Source: DAOUJI01 sp965197415 (GTDB lineage: Bacteria; Chloroflexota; Dehalococcoidia; Lucifugimonadales; JAGWBF01). From it: 64,000 nt of DNA. Position numbers and translations under genes: made by a program. The stretch covers positions 1,550,001 through 1,614,000 of the forward strand of contig OZ240207.1 in assembly GCA_965197415.1 (NCBI GenBank). Direction: 5' to 3'. The notes under the pieces are model-generated. The model saw only the letters and a program-made list of their open reading frames with translations, had not been told where the DNA came from and ran no database searches. Positions 36,058 through 44,480 of this stretch are shown here, piece after piece (positions within the stretch are counted from its first letter, which is position 1; each line of letters opens with the position of its first letter).

Positions 36058-36981
36058 ATGCAGAGGTTCTTGGTACGCCGGTTCATAGTCTCGATCCTCA
36101 CCCTGCTTGCGGTGTCGTTAATTATCTTCGTCATGAGCAGGGCCGTCGGCGACCCGACTTACCTCTACCTTGGAAACCCCGAAGACGTCACCCAGGAGGA
36201 TGTCGACGCCATGCGAAGCCTTCTGGGGTTGGACAAGCACCCGGTACACCAGTACGGGATATTTCTCAAGAACCTGGCGACGGGGAACCTGGGAGAGTCC
36301 ATACGTGAGCGGCGACCCGTTAGTGAAGTTATCATGGAGCGGCTGCCCGCAACGTTAATGCTGGGGGCCTCCTCCTTCGCGTTCGCTCTTGTGATTGGGA
36401 TCCCCATGGGCATCATCTCGGCGGTATGGAGAGGAAGCGTTGTCGACCAGATTGGTAAAATAATCGCCCTGATTGGGCAGGCGGCCCCACCATTCTGGTT
36501 GGGCATCATGGGCATCTTCTTCTTCGCTGTGCAGTTGGGCTGGCTCCCTCCATACGGGCGCCAGGAGCCCACAGGCATCATACTTCCCACCATCACTCTA
36601 GGTTGGCTGTTCGTGGCGGCCAACATGCGCCTGGTGCGCTCGGCCATGCTGGACGTGTTGGATTCGGAATACATCAAGCTGGCGCGGGCCAAGGGGGTTT
36701 CCACCAGAGTGATTATATGGAAACACGCCCTGCGAAATTCCCTCATCCCGCCGCTCACCTTCGCCGGGGTCACTATGGGCAGCCTGGTGACAGGCTCTCT
36801 TATCGCAGAGACCGTTTTCGCGTGGCCCGGCCTGGGGCAGCTGGCTGTACGCGCCATGAACGGGCTGGACTTCGGGCTGCTACAGGGGATCGTCATAATC
36901 TTCACGCTGATGTACGTCATCGCCTCCTTCCTGGTGGACATACTGTATGCCTACGTTGATCCTCGAATCCGGTTCGGGTAG
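36058..36981 (+). CDS. Peptide-type ABC transporter permease (DppB-like)
   Basis: 307 residues: MQRFLVRRFIVSILTLLAVS, then the periplasmic segment with GDPTYLYLGNPEDVTQEDVD and the DppB signature around LGLDKHPVHQYGIFLKNLAT and NLGESIRERRPVSEVIMERL. The core carries the EAA-like loop YIKLARAKGVSTRVIIWKHA and LIAETVFAWPGLGQLAVRA. It forms the channel with the DppC-like partner 20 nt downstream. Confidence 0.92.
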   Translation: MQRFLVRRFIVSILTLLAVSLIIFVMSRAVGDPTYLYLGNPEDVTQEDVDAMRSLLGLDKHPVHQYGIFLKNLATGNLGESIRERRPVSEVIMERLPATLMLGASSFAFALVIGIPMGIISAVWRGSVVDQIGKIIALIGQAAPPFWLGIMGIFFFAVQLGWLPPYGRQEPTGIILPTITLGWLFVAANMRLVRSAMLDVLDSEYIKLARAKGVSTRVIIWKHALRNSLIPPLTFAGVTMGSLVTGSLIAETVFAWPGLGQLAVRAMNGLDFGLLQGIVIIFTLMYVIASFLVDILYAYVDPRIRFG

Positions 36982-37001
36982 AGATTAGGAGGGACCGCCG
37001 G

Positions 37002-38036
37002 ATGGCCGACGCCTCCATAGCCATCGCTGCACGTCAGCCGCTGAGGGCCCGCATGCTCACTCTGTGGCGGGCATCGAGGCGGCTGCCCATCGTCCCGGCG
37101 TCGATGCTCGCTATAGTGGTGGCCGCCGGAATACTGGCTCCCTGGATTTCACCTCATCATCCGGAGAGGACCAGCATCAAAGAAAGGTTGCAGCCGCCTG
37201 CCTGGGTGGGGGATGAAAGCAGGTTCAAGACCGTTGTCGAAACACTAAACCCGGAGCTGGAACACGTACAGATATCCTTGTTCAGGGCCCAAAGGTACGA
37301 CCAGGACGTCAAAGTGGGCGACCAGATTGAAGAAGTGACCCGAGAGGGTGGAACGACTAAATACTTGCTGGGAACTGACCATCTAGGCAGGGACATACTG
37401 ACCCGCATGATCTACGGCGCCCGGATTTCGCTGATAGTGGCGGGAGTGGCGCTGGCGACCGGGGGCACGCTAGGGGTCACGCTAGGTCTCCTGGCCGGCT
37501 GGTACGGAGGCTGGGTGGACGAACTGATAATGCGACTGGTGGACATCGAGCTGGCCATACCCATTATCCTGGTGGCGCTGGTGATGGTGGTGGCCCTAGG
37601 ACACACTTTCAATATTCTTCTGATAGTGCTGGCTATATGGATATGGCCGCGTTTCGCCCGCCAGATTAGGGGAGAGGTGCTGCAGCTTAAGACCCTGGAC
37701 TACGTGGCCCTGGCGCGGGTGGCCGGGGCGTCCACTCCAAGGATTCTCTTCAAACACCTTTTCCCGGGCGTAACCAATACGCTGATAGTGGTGGCCACGC
37801 TTCAGGTGGGAATAGTTATACTCTTAGAGTCCAGCCTGAGCTATCTGGGAGCCGGAGTGCCGTCGCCCACACCGGCATGGGGGTCCATGGTGGCTGGCGG
37901 CAGAGACTTGCTGGCGGAACACTGGTGGGTATCCACCATCCCAGGACTGGCCATCCTGGCTACAGTCATGTCCCTCAATCTCTTTGGTGACTGGCTGCGG
38001 GACACGTTGGACCCAAGACTTAGACAGCGTGAGTAA
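37002..38036 (+). CDS. Peptide-type ABC transporter permease (DppC-like)
   Basis: 344 residues. After the first helix (VPASMLAIVVAAGILAPWIS) there is an extra periplasmic insertion of about 60 residues (roughly 60-120), then YLLGTDHLGRDILTRMIYGA, the DppC hallmark. The core includes the EAA loop YVALARVAGASTPRILFKHL and LESSLSYLGAGVPSPTPAWG. AGGAGG precedes the ATG. It is the heterodimer partner of the gene upstream. The insertion is longer than in most DppC proteins. Confidence 0.92.
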   Translation: MADASIAIAARQPLRARMLTLWRASRRLPIVPASMLAIVVAAGILAPWISPHHPERTSIKERLQPPAWVGDESRFKTVVETLNPELEHVQISLFRAQRYDQDVKVGDQIEEVTREGGTTKYLLGTDHLGRDILTRMIYGARISLIVAGVALATGGTLGVTLGLLAGWYGGWVDELIMRLVDIELAIPIILVALVMVVALGHTFNILLIVLAIWIWPRFARQIRGEVLQLKTLDYVALARVAGASTPRILFKHLFPGVTNTLIVVATLQVGIVILLESSLSYLGAGVPSPTPAWGSMVAGGRDLLAEHWWVSTIPGLAILATVMSLNLFGDWLRDTLDPRLRQRE

Positions 38037-38091
38037 CAGGCACTATAGTGCTTTTTGAGGACAACGAACGGAAAACCACAGAGCATATATT

Positions 38092-39075
38092 GTGAACATT
38101 AAAGCCAATGATGACGTTGTGCTGGAGGTCCAAGACCTTCGCACCTATTTCCAGACCCGCTGGGGCACGGTCAAAGCGGTGGACGGCGTCAGCTTTAGCA
38201 TCCGGGCCGGTGAGACTTTGGGAGTGGTAGGAGAGTCGGGCTCCGGCAAATCGGTCACGATGAACTCGCTGATGCGTCTTGTGCCGTCGCCTCCGGGGCG
38301 CATAGTGGGCGGCAAGGTAATCCTGGACTGTCAGGACGTGCTCAAACTGTCGGAGCGGGAGATGAGCCGGGTCCGAGGCAGCAAAATAGGCATCATCCTT
38401 CAGGACCCCATGACCTCCCTGAATCCTGTTTTCACCATAGGAAACCAAGTCAGGGAGACCATCAGCATTCATCAGAACATCCCCAGAAGAAGCGTGTTCG
38501 AAATGGCGGTGGATGTCCTGCGGAAAGTCAGGATACCGGCCGCTGAGGTGCGCGTAAGGGACTACCCCCACCAGATGAGCGGCGGAATGAGGCAGCGAGT
38601 CGTCGGGGCCATTGGCATATCCTGCCAGCCCCTTGTGCTCATCGCCGACGAGCCGACCACTTCTCTCGACGCCACCATACAAGCCCAGTACCTCAAGCTG
38701 CTGAAGGACATCCAGGCGGAATCGGACCTGGCGATAATCTTCATCACCCACGACTTCGGGATAGTGGCCAAGATGTGCGACCGGGTGGCGGTGATGTACG
38801 CCGGGAAGATTGTAGAAATAGGAGACGTGCGGAGCATATTCAACCGCCCCTCCCATCCATACACCGAGGCCCTCTTGAACTCCGTGCCAAAGATGGAGGC
38901 CGACGTGGACCGGCTCACGTCCATTGAGGGACAGCCGCCCGCCCTGCACGAGCAGCTTACAGGCTGCCCCTTCGCACCCCGCTGCCCATACGTCATGGAA
39001 CGTTGCAGCGAGGAGTACCCTCCAGAGACGCAGGTGGAAGACGGACACTCCGCCAGCTGCTGGAGGCTGGAGTGA
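38092..39075 (+). CDS. Peptide-type ABC transporter ATP-binding protein (DppD-like)
   Basis: 327 residues: VQDLRTYFQTRWGTVKAVDG, Walker A GESGSGKSV, Q-loop ILQDPMTSLNPVFTIG, signature MSGGMRQRVVGAIG, Walker B LIADEPTTSLDATIQ and FITHDFGIVAKM. The C-terminal oligopeptide motif with CPFAPRCPYVMERC (cysteines of the oligo_HPY domain) is present. It starts at GTG 38092 without a clear ribosome-binding site. Its stop overlaps the next gene (GTGA). Confidence 0.92.
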   Translation: MNIKANDDVVLEVQDLRTYFQTRWGTVKAVDGVSFSIRAGETLGVVGESGSGKSVTMNSLMRLVPSPPGRIVGGKVILDCQDVLKLSEREMSRVRGSKIGIILQDPMTSLNPVFTIGNQVRETISIHQNIPRRSVFEMAVDVLRKVRIPAAEVRVRDYPHQMSGGMRQRVVGAIGISCQPLVLIADEPTTSLDATIQAQYLKLLKDIQAESDLAIIFITHDFGIVAKMCDRVAVMYAGKIVEIGDVRSIFNRPSHPYTEALLNSVPKMEADVDRLTSIEGQPPALHEQLTGCPFAPRCPYVMERCSEEYPPETQVEDGHSASCWRLE

Positions 39076-40076
39076 CCTCCGAGCAGGCGCCCGTACTCGA
39101 TAACGGCCACCCCGGAGTCCTGCTTGAGGCCCAAAACCTGAAGAAGCATTTCCCCGTCACCAAGGGACTGCTCTTCTCCAAGACGACGGGATCGATCAAG
39201 GCCGTCGATGGCGTGTCCTTTGACCTGCGGGAGGGGAAGACTTTGGGCCTGGTTGGAGAGTCAGGCTGCGGAAAGACCACCACAGCCAAGATGCTGCTGA
39301 TGCTGGAGCGTCCAACCGACGGCGCAGTGCTCTTCCAAGGACAGGACATCCACCGGGCCAACTCCTCTCAGCGCAAAGAGTACCGCAGATCCGTCCAAGC
39401 CGTGTTCCAGGACCCTTGGAGCTCGCTGAATCCCAGGATGCGCGTTAGAGACGTCATCGCCGAACCTGTGGCAATCAACTCGCGGCTGTCGCGTGGCGAG
39501 GCGCAGAACATAGTGGAAAAGCTCCTCATCGACGTGGGGTTAAACCCGTACCACGCCAACCTGTATCCCCATGAATTCAGCGGCGGTCAGAGGCAGCGCC
39601 TCGCCATAGCCCGCGCGTTGTCGGTCAATCCCCAAATCATAGTCCTGGACGAGCCTGTTTCAGCCCTGGACGTGTCCATCCGCGCCCAGATCATGAACCT
39701 GCTAAAGGACCTGCAGGATGAGTACAACGTCAGCTATTTGCTCATCGCCCACAATTTGGCGACGGTGAGGTATATGTGCCATTCGGTGGCCGTGATGTAT
39801 CTGGGCAAGGTGGTTGAGTTCGCCGAGAGCAGGGAGCTGTTCGACAACCCGCTTCATCCCTACACCAAAGCCCTCATGTCGGCGGCGCTGCCTTCTCATC
39901 CCGACATAGAGCGGGATGAGATAATTCTTACCGGCGAGGTGCCCTCACCGTTGAATCCGCCCGCTGGCTGCAACTTCAACCCCCGCTGCCCCTGGGTGAT
40001 GGAGCGATGCTCAGAGGAAGAGCCGGAGTTCCAGGAAGCAACCCCAGGCCACTTCGTCTCCTGCCACCTGTATTGA
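39072..40076 (+). CDS. Peptide-type ABC transporter ATP-binding protein (DppF-like)
   Basis: 334 residues. The start GTG at 39072 overlaps the upstream stop by 4 nt and has GGAGG 5 nt before it; a longer in-frame reading is unsupported. Motifs: LEAQNLKKHFPVTKG, Walker A GESGCGKTT, FQDPWSSLNPRMRVRDVIAE, signature FSGGQRQRLAIARAL, Walker B IIVLDEPVSALDVSIRAQ, and the CxxC-type tail CNFNPRCPWVMERC. It pairs with the DppD-like ATPase. Confidence 0.93.
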   Translation: MTSEQAPVLDNGHPGVLLEAQNLKKHFPVTKGLLFSKTTGSIKAVDGVSFDLREGKTLGLVGESGCGKTTTAKMLLMLERPTDGAVLFQGQDIHRANSSQRKEYRRSVQAVFQDPWSSLNPRMRVRDVIAEPVAINSRLSRGEAQNIVEKLLIDVGLNPYHANLYPHEFSGGQRQRLAIARALSVNPQIIVLDEPVSALDVSIRAQIMNLLKDLQDEYNVSYLLIAHNLATVRYMCHSVAVMYLGKVVEFAESRELFDNPLHPYTKALMSAALPSHPDIERDEIILTGEVPSPLNPPAGCNFNPRCPWVMERCSEEEPEFQEATPGHFVSCHLY

Positions 40077-40161
40077 CGAGGCGGGGAGATTGTTCGAGCC
40101 TAAGCCGGGGGCAAACTCATGCAATGTGGTAGACTGTCCTTAACCTACCAGGATGTAAGAG

Positions 40162-40398
40162 ATGTCGAAGAATTACACCAAGATAATCACCATCGAGCCA
40201 GGTAAGCGCGGCGGGAAGCCATGCATTCGGGGCATGCGTATTACGGTGTACGACGTCTTAGAGTACCTGGCTTCTGGCATGTCCGAGGACGAAATCCTGT
40301 CCGATTTTCCTGACCTGACCCGAGAAGACATCCTTGCCTGCCTGTCCTTCGCCGCCGACCGGGAGCGGCGATTGGTGTCGCTGCCTCCCTCCGAGTGA
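40162..40398 (+). CDS. DUF433 antitoxin-like protein
   Basis: 78 residues matching DUF433: ITIEPGKRGGKPCIRGMRIT, VYDVLEYLASGMSEDEILSD and FPDLTREDILACLSFAADRE, an HTH-like three-helix domain. This family is normally the antitoxin partner of a DUF5615 (Mut7-C/PIN-like) toxin encoded immediately downstream, which is exactly where a truncated DUF5615 start is found here, overlapping by GTGA. An earlier promoter is not recognised. Confidence 0.85.
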   Translation: MSKNYTKIITIEPGKRGGKPCIRGMRITVYDVLEYLASGMSEDEILSDFPDLTREDILACLSFAADRERRLVSLPPSE

Positions 40399-40514
40399 GA
40401 TTGCTCTTCGACCAGAACCTCTCTCATCATCTGAGGGAAGCTCTAAAAGACCTTTACCCCAAATCGCTGCACGTAGCGGACTCAGGGCTTGACCGAACTG
40501 GCGACCAGCCGTAG
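40395..40514 (+). pseudogene. Truncated DUF5615 toxin (PIN/Mut7-C-like), N-terminal fragment
   Basis: Starts at GTG overlapping the DUF433 stop and reads VRLLFDQNLSHHLREALKDL, then YPKSLHVADSGLDRTGDQP and a stop. This is the canonical first 39 residues of DUF5615 proteins, including the acidic FDQNLS and HV.D.GL segments, but the remaining 70 or so residues are absent. The nuclease-like domain cannot be complete, so the toxin is very probably dead. Confidence 0.82.
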
Positions 40515-40540
40515 AGCACCAGCACCGGAGAACATGTTTC

Positions 40541-41826
40541 ATGGCCAACCCTAAACATATTGCATGGCTCCTCGAAGGCGTCGAGTCTTGGAATAGGCGG
40601 CGCGAAAAAGAATACTTCTACCCAGATTTTGAACAAACGAACCTGCGTGAGGAGTTCGACCGGGTCGGCAAGCTTGGCCCTAATGGGTCAGTGCAGCTCG
40701 ACCGGGTAAACCTCTTATTTGCCAACTTGGTCAGAGCCGACTTCAATGCAGCCAACCTTCGCGACGCCGACATCTCTTTTGCCAAGCTGACCCAGGCGAA
40801 CCTCAGCTATACCGACCTTACTGGGGCCAACCTCAGCCATTCCTGCCTCACCGACACCAACCTGGAAGGTGCGATCCTAACTGACGCCGACCTGTACAGT
40901 ACAGAACCTTGGAATGCCTATCTCTACTCGTCAAGCAATATCTCACTAGACCAGATCCAAGATATGTCAACACCCATCAAGTCGATCGAAGATTCGCTGG
41001 CCAAAATCCGAAGCCTGAAAACCCTTCACCCAGACTCTTCAATGTATTTCAGAGGGGAGTCCGGATCCGGCTGGGAGTTACGCCCATCTGTAACGCGAGA
41101 TGAATTTACCAAATCTGAGAGAGACATGCTAGTTGACCTTATCTCACGGAGACCTGAAGAATTCAACGGAATGACTTCAGCTCTTGCCCAATGGGTGTTG
41201 GCCCAACATCACGGTCTCCGAACCCGTTTTTTGGACATCACAAAAAATCCTCTGGTTGGCCTGTTCCACGCTGCGAAGAAGGACAAGAGAAGCAGAACGG
41301 GTGTATACACATTTTTTCCGTGCCTAAAGAGTTGGTCAAACCATTCAACAGCGACACCATCAGCATTATCGCTAATGTCGCGAGGTTATCGTCGAAGGAT
41401 CAGGAAGCACTCCTGGGTAAAACTAGCCACGCATTCCTCGTAAACCCATATAGGGAAGCTATGCGCCGCCTATACCAATTAATACGGCAGGAAAAGCCTT
41501 ATTTTGATGAGCGGATTGATCCGAGAGATTTATATCGGGTTTTCGTCGTGGAGCCTCAGCAGTCCTCCGAACGGGTCCGTGCACAGTCAGGGGCCTTCCT
41601 GGTATCGGCCTTACATGAACAGTTCGAACGAGACAAAATTCTGGATTTGAACGCCAACATTCCAATCTACGCGCACTACAAGCTGAAAATACCAGCAGGC
41701 AGCAAGGAGGCGATTCTGAACGACCTTGCGTTGCTCAACGTCACCCGCGAAACCCTCTTTCCCGGACTTGATGAATCTGCTAAAGCTGTTATCGAATCCC
41801 ACCGGCCGCAACAACAGGTCACTTGA
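40541..41826 (+). pseudogene. Pentapeptide-repeat plus FRG-domain protein, split by a frameshift at a T6 tract
   Basis: Frame 1 (from ATG 40541) gives an N-terminal region, six or seven pentapeptide repeats around residues 55-125 (ANLVRADFNAANLRDADISF, ANLSYTDLTGANLSHSCLTD), then the FRG domain: YFRGESGSGWELRPSVTR, AQWVLAQHHGLRTRFLDITK. It leaves the frame after TGVYTF at six T (41312-41317). The other frame continues FSVPKELVKPFNSDTISIIA through to 41826. One more T would restore one protein of about 428 residues. The role of FRG proteins is not established. Lower GC suggests transfer. Confidence 0.8.
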
Positions 41827-41864
41827 TGCGTGTACTGATTGTTGCTGGTCCGAACTAGGTATGT

Positions 41865-41893
41865 TTGACAAGGAACTAGCGCGCTGATATAGT
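41865..41893 (+). promoter_or_regulatory. Sigma-70 promoter of the ilv-leu operon
   Basis: TTGACA at 41865-41870, a 17-nt spacer and TATAGT at 41888-41893. This is a near-consensus promoter, and it lies about 30 nt before the T-box leader begins, so it very likely drives the leader and ilvBNC-leuACD. Confidence 0.85.
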
Positions 41894-41920
41894 ACGTCGG
41901 TTTATTGAATACGACTCCGC

Positions 41921-42178
41921 TAGGAAGGGGAGTAGTAGGGGTACACTGGCAGAGCGAGCCGGCGAAGGGCGTCTATAAGCCCAAGGTGTGAGGCCGGTGT
42001 CAGCAAGGCCCTGAACTCGCCCCGGAGCGGCCAGCCTGAAACACCAGTAGGGCTCGGCGGTTCGACACCGTTATAGTCGATGAGGAGTCCCGATGGTTTG
42101 GTCGACGACCATGCCGGAGGGGAATTAGGGTGGCACCGCGGGAGAAGAGCCCGTCCCTTAGCAGGGATGGGCGTTTTT
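41921..42178 (+). promoter_or_regulatory. T-box riboswitch, probably tRNA-Leu responsive
   Basis: The 14-base T-box AGGGTGGCACCGCG at 42127-42140 is an exact consensus match. It is followed by a terminator hairpin with a T5 run at 42149-42178. Upstream lies the long stem I region, with AGTAGT and GCCGG...GGTGTGAGGCCGG elements. The likely specifier is CTC (Leu) at 42016-42018 within GAACTCGCC. Uncharged tRNA should pair with specifier and T-box to favour the antiterminator and turn on ilvB. The specifier call is less certain than the T-box itself. Confidence 0.9.
42149..42178 (+). terminator. T-box transcription terminator hairpin
   Basis: GCCCGTCCCT (42149-42158) pairs with AGGGATGGGC (42163-42172), allowing one G-U pair, and is followed by GTTTTT. 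It overlaps the region needed for the alternative antiterminator, as expected of a T-box. Confidence 0.88.
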
Positions 42179-42222
42179 AATTTAATGCGGCGTTCACACG
42201 CCGCCGTAGGACGGGAAAGAAA

Positions 42223-43911
42223 ATGAGACTCACCGGATCCCAGATCGTTTGCGAAAGTCTTCTGAAGGAGGGAGCGGACGTGGTCTTTGGACTGCCCGGC
42301 GGCGCCATTCTGCCGCTTTACGGCGTCCTCCACCAGTACCCTCAACTTCGCCACATCCTGGTGCGACATGAGCAGGCTGCCGTAATGGCAGCCGACGGAT
42401 ACGCCCGTGCAACTGGACAGGTGGGCGTATGCATGGCCACGTCGGGTCCGGGAGCCACCAACCTGGCTACGGGGTTGGCCTGCGCCCAAATGGACTCCAT
42501 CCCCGTAGTGGCCATCACGGGTCAGGTGGCCCGCCCAGCCATCGGTAAAGACGCCTTCCAGGAGACAGACGTAACCGGTATCACTCTGCCCATCACCAAG
42601 CACAACTACCTGGTGATGGACCCCGCCGAGATTGCTCCGGCAATCAAAGAGGCGTTCTACATAGCCAACACCGGACGTCCCGGACCTGTCCTGGTTGACA
42701 TACCCAAGGACGTGCTGGCCACGGCGGCAGATTTCGTGTACCCGTCCAGCGTGGACCTTCCCGGCTACAAGCCCAACATGGAAGGCCACCCTGCCCAAAT
42801 CCGCAAGGCCGTCAACCTCATCAGCGAAGCCAAACGCCCTGTGATACTGGCTGGCCACGGCATCACAATCTCCCGCGCCTTCGAAGAGGTCCAGGAGCTC
42901 GCTGAGAAGGCCCAGATCCCAGTAATCACCACGCTGCTGGGCATCAGTTCCTTCCCGTCGGACCACTTCCTGAACGTGGGAATGCCGGGGATGCACGGAA
43001 TGGCCTACGCCAGCTTGGCGCTGGACCAGTCGGACCTTATCATCTCCCTAGGGGCCCGCTTCGACGACCGGGTAACCGGCAGGCTGAGCGCATTCGCTCC
43101 CAACGCCAAGGTCATACACGTAGACATTGACCCTTCGGAGATAAGCAAGAACGTCAAGGCCACCGTTCCCATCGTAGGGGACCTCAAGAGAGTCCTTCAG
43201 GCGATGGTGCCCCAGGTGGAATCTGCGGACCACACCGACTGGATCAAGCACATCGAACAGATGCGGCTGGACCACCCGTCGTTGAAGATACGGGAGACCA
43301 ACAAGCTGCTGCCCCAGTTCATCCTGAAGAAACTCTCAGAGGTCACCGACAGCAAGGCGATAATCATCACGGGAGTGGGCCAGCACCAGATGTGGGCGGC
43401 CCAGCACTGCTCCTTCAAGGAGCACAACCTGCTTATCACCTCCGGCGGGTTGGGCGCCATGGGTTTCGAGGTTCCCGCCGCCCTGGGCGCAAAGGTTGGA
43501 AGGCCCGACAAGACCGTCTGGTCCATCGCGGGGGACGGCGGCTTCCAGATGACGTTGTGCGACCTGGCGACAGCCGTTGAAGCCAACATTCCCGTCAAGT
43601 TCGCCATTATGAACAACGGGTTCCTTGGCATGGTGCGCCAGTGGCAGGACCTGTTCTACGACAAGACTTATACGGCGACCTATTACACTGGCAACCCTGA
43701 CTTCGTGAAGCTGGCCGAAGCCTACGGCATCCTGGGCCTGCGCGTCACGGAGAAGGACCAGGTGGTGACCGCCCTGGAGCAGGCAATGGCCGAACCCGGC
43801 CCGGTGGTCATCGACTTCCAGGTGGAGCAGGAAGAGAACGTGTACCCCATGATTCCGGCGGGCGAGAGCATCAACGAGCTCATTGAGGAGCCAGAGGAGA
43901 TACCGACCTAA
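42223..43911 (+). CDS. ilvB: Acetolactate synthase large subunit
   Basis: 562-residue ThDP enzyme that condenses two pyruvates, or pyruvate with 2-oxobutyrate. Catalytic glutamate in VRHEQAAVMAADGYAR; GPGATNLATGLACAQMDS; central FAD-binding domain; the ThDP motif GDGGFQMTLCDLATAVEANI; and the herbicide-region MVRQWQDLFYDKTYTATYY. First gene after the T-box. Its stop overlaps the ilvN start by one base (TAATG). Confidence 0.96.
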   Translation: MRLTGSQIVCESLLKEGADVVFGLPGGAILPLYGVLHQYPQLRHILVRHEQAAVMAADGYARATGQVGVCMATSGPGATNLATGLACAQMDSIPVVAITGQVARPAIGKDAFQETDVTGITLPITKHNYLVMDPAEIAPAIKEAFYIANTGRPGPVLVDIPKDVLATAADFVYPSSVDLPGYKPNMEGHPAQIRKAVNLISEAKRPVILAGHGITISRAFEEVQELAEKAQIPVITTLLGISSFPSDHFLNVGMPGMHGMAYASLALDQSDLIISLGARFDDRVTGRLSAFAPNAKVIHVDIDPSEISKNVKATVPIVGDLKRVLQAMVPQVESADHTDWIKHIEQMRLDHPSLKIRETNKLLPQFILKKLSEVTDSKAIIITGVGQHQMWAAQHCSFKEHNLLITSGGLGAMGFEVPAALGAKVGRPDKTVWSIAGDGGFQMTLCDLATAVEANIPVKFAIMNNGFLGMVRQWQDLFYDKTYTATYYTGNPDFVKLAEAYGILGLRVTEKDQVVTALEQAMAEPGPVVIDFQVEQEENVYPMIPAGESINELIEEPEEIPT

Positions 43912-44480
43912 TGGCAGGCCAGCACACGATAGTGGCCCTCGTGCAGGACAAACCGGGGGTCCTCAACAGAATATCCAGCCTCTTCCGCCGCAGGGGTTTC
44001 AACATCGCAAGCCTGGCCGTGGGCCAGAGCGAGCAGCCCAACCTGTCCAGAATGACTTTCGTGGTCGAAGGCGACGAGGACACCGTAGAGCAGTGCACCA
44101 AGCAACTGAACAAGCTCATCGAAGTCCTCAAGGTCTCGGACTACAAGAACGAAGAAGTGGTGCTCCGCGAGCTGGCCATGATACGGGTCCACGCGACTCC
44201 CACGACCCGAAGTGAAATCATGCAGCTCGTGAACATATTCGGCGCCGACATTCTGGACGTGAGCCAGACCTCCCTGATAATCGAGGCCACAGGAGACGAG
44301 GAAAGGATAAACTCCCTGTTCAACCTGCTGAGGCCCTTCGGAATCAGGGAAGTGATGCGCACGGGTCGAATCGCCATGTCCAGAAGCGTAATGACCAATG
44401 GCCGGGGAGGCTCTCCCCAGAGTCAGCCCGCCGACGCCGGCGAATCAGACGACAGCCAGTTAAGAGAGGAAGCAGTATGA
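43911..44480 (+). CDS. ilvN: Acetolactate synthase regulatory subunit
   Basis: 189 residues with an N-terminal ACT domain (HTIVALVQDKPGVLNRISSL, FRRRGFNIASLAVGQSEQPN, SRMTFVVEGDEDTVEQCTKQ) that binds valine for feedback control, and a C-terminal domain (IRVHATPTTRSEIMQLVNIF) with LLRPFGIREVMRTGRIAMSR. It has the usual IlvH length plus a short hydrophilic tail. It overlaps both neighbours (TAATG with ilvB, ATGA with ilvC). Confidence 0.95.
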   Translation: MAGQHTIVALVQDKPGVLNRISSLFRRRGFNIASLAVGQSEQPNLSRMTFVVEGDEDTVEQCTKQLNKLIEVLKVSDYKNEEVVLRELAMIRVHATPTTRSEIMQLVNIFGADILDVSQTSLIIEATGDEERINSLFNLLRPFGIREVMRTGRIAMSRSVMTNGRGGSPQSQPADAGESDDSQLREEAV

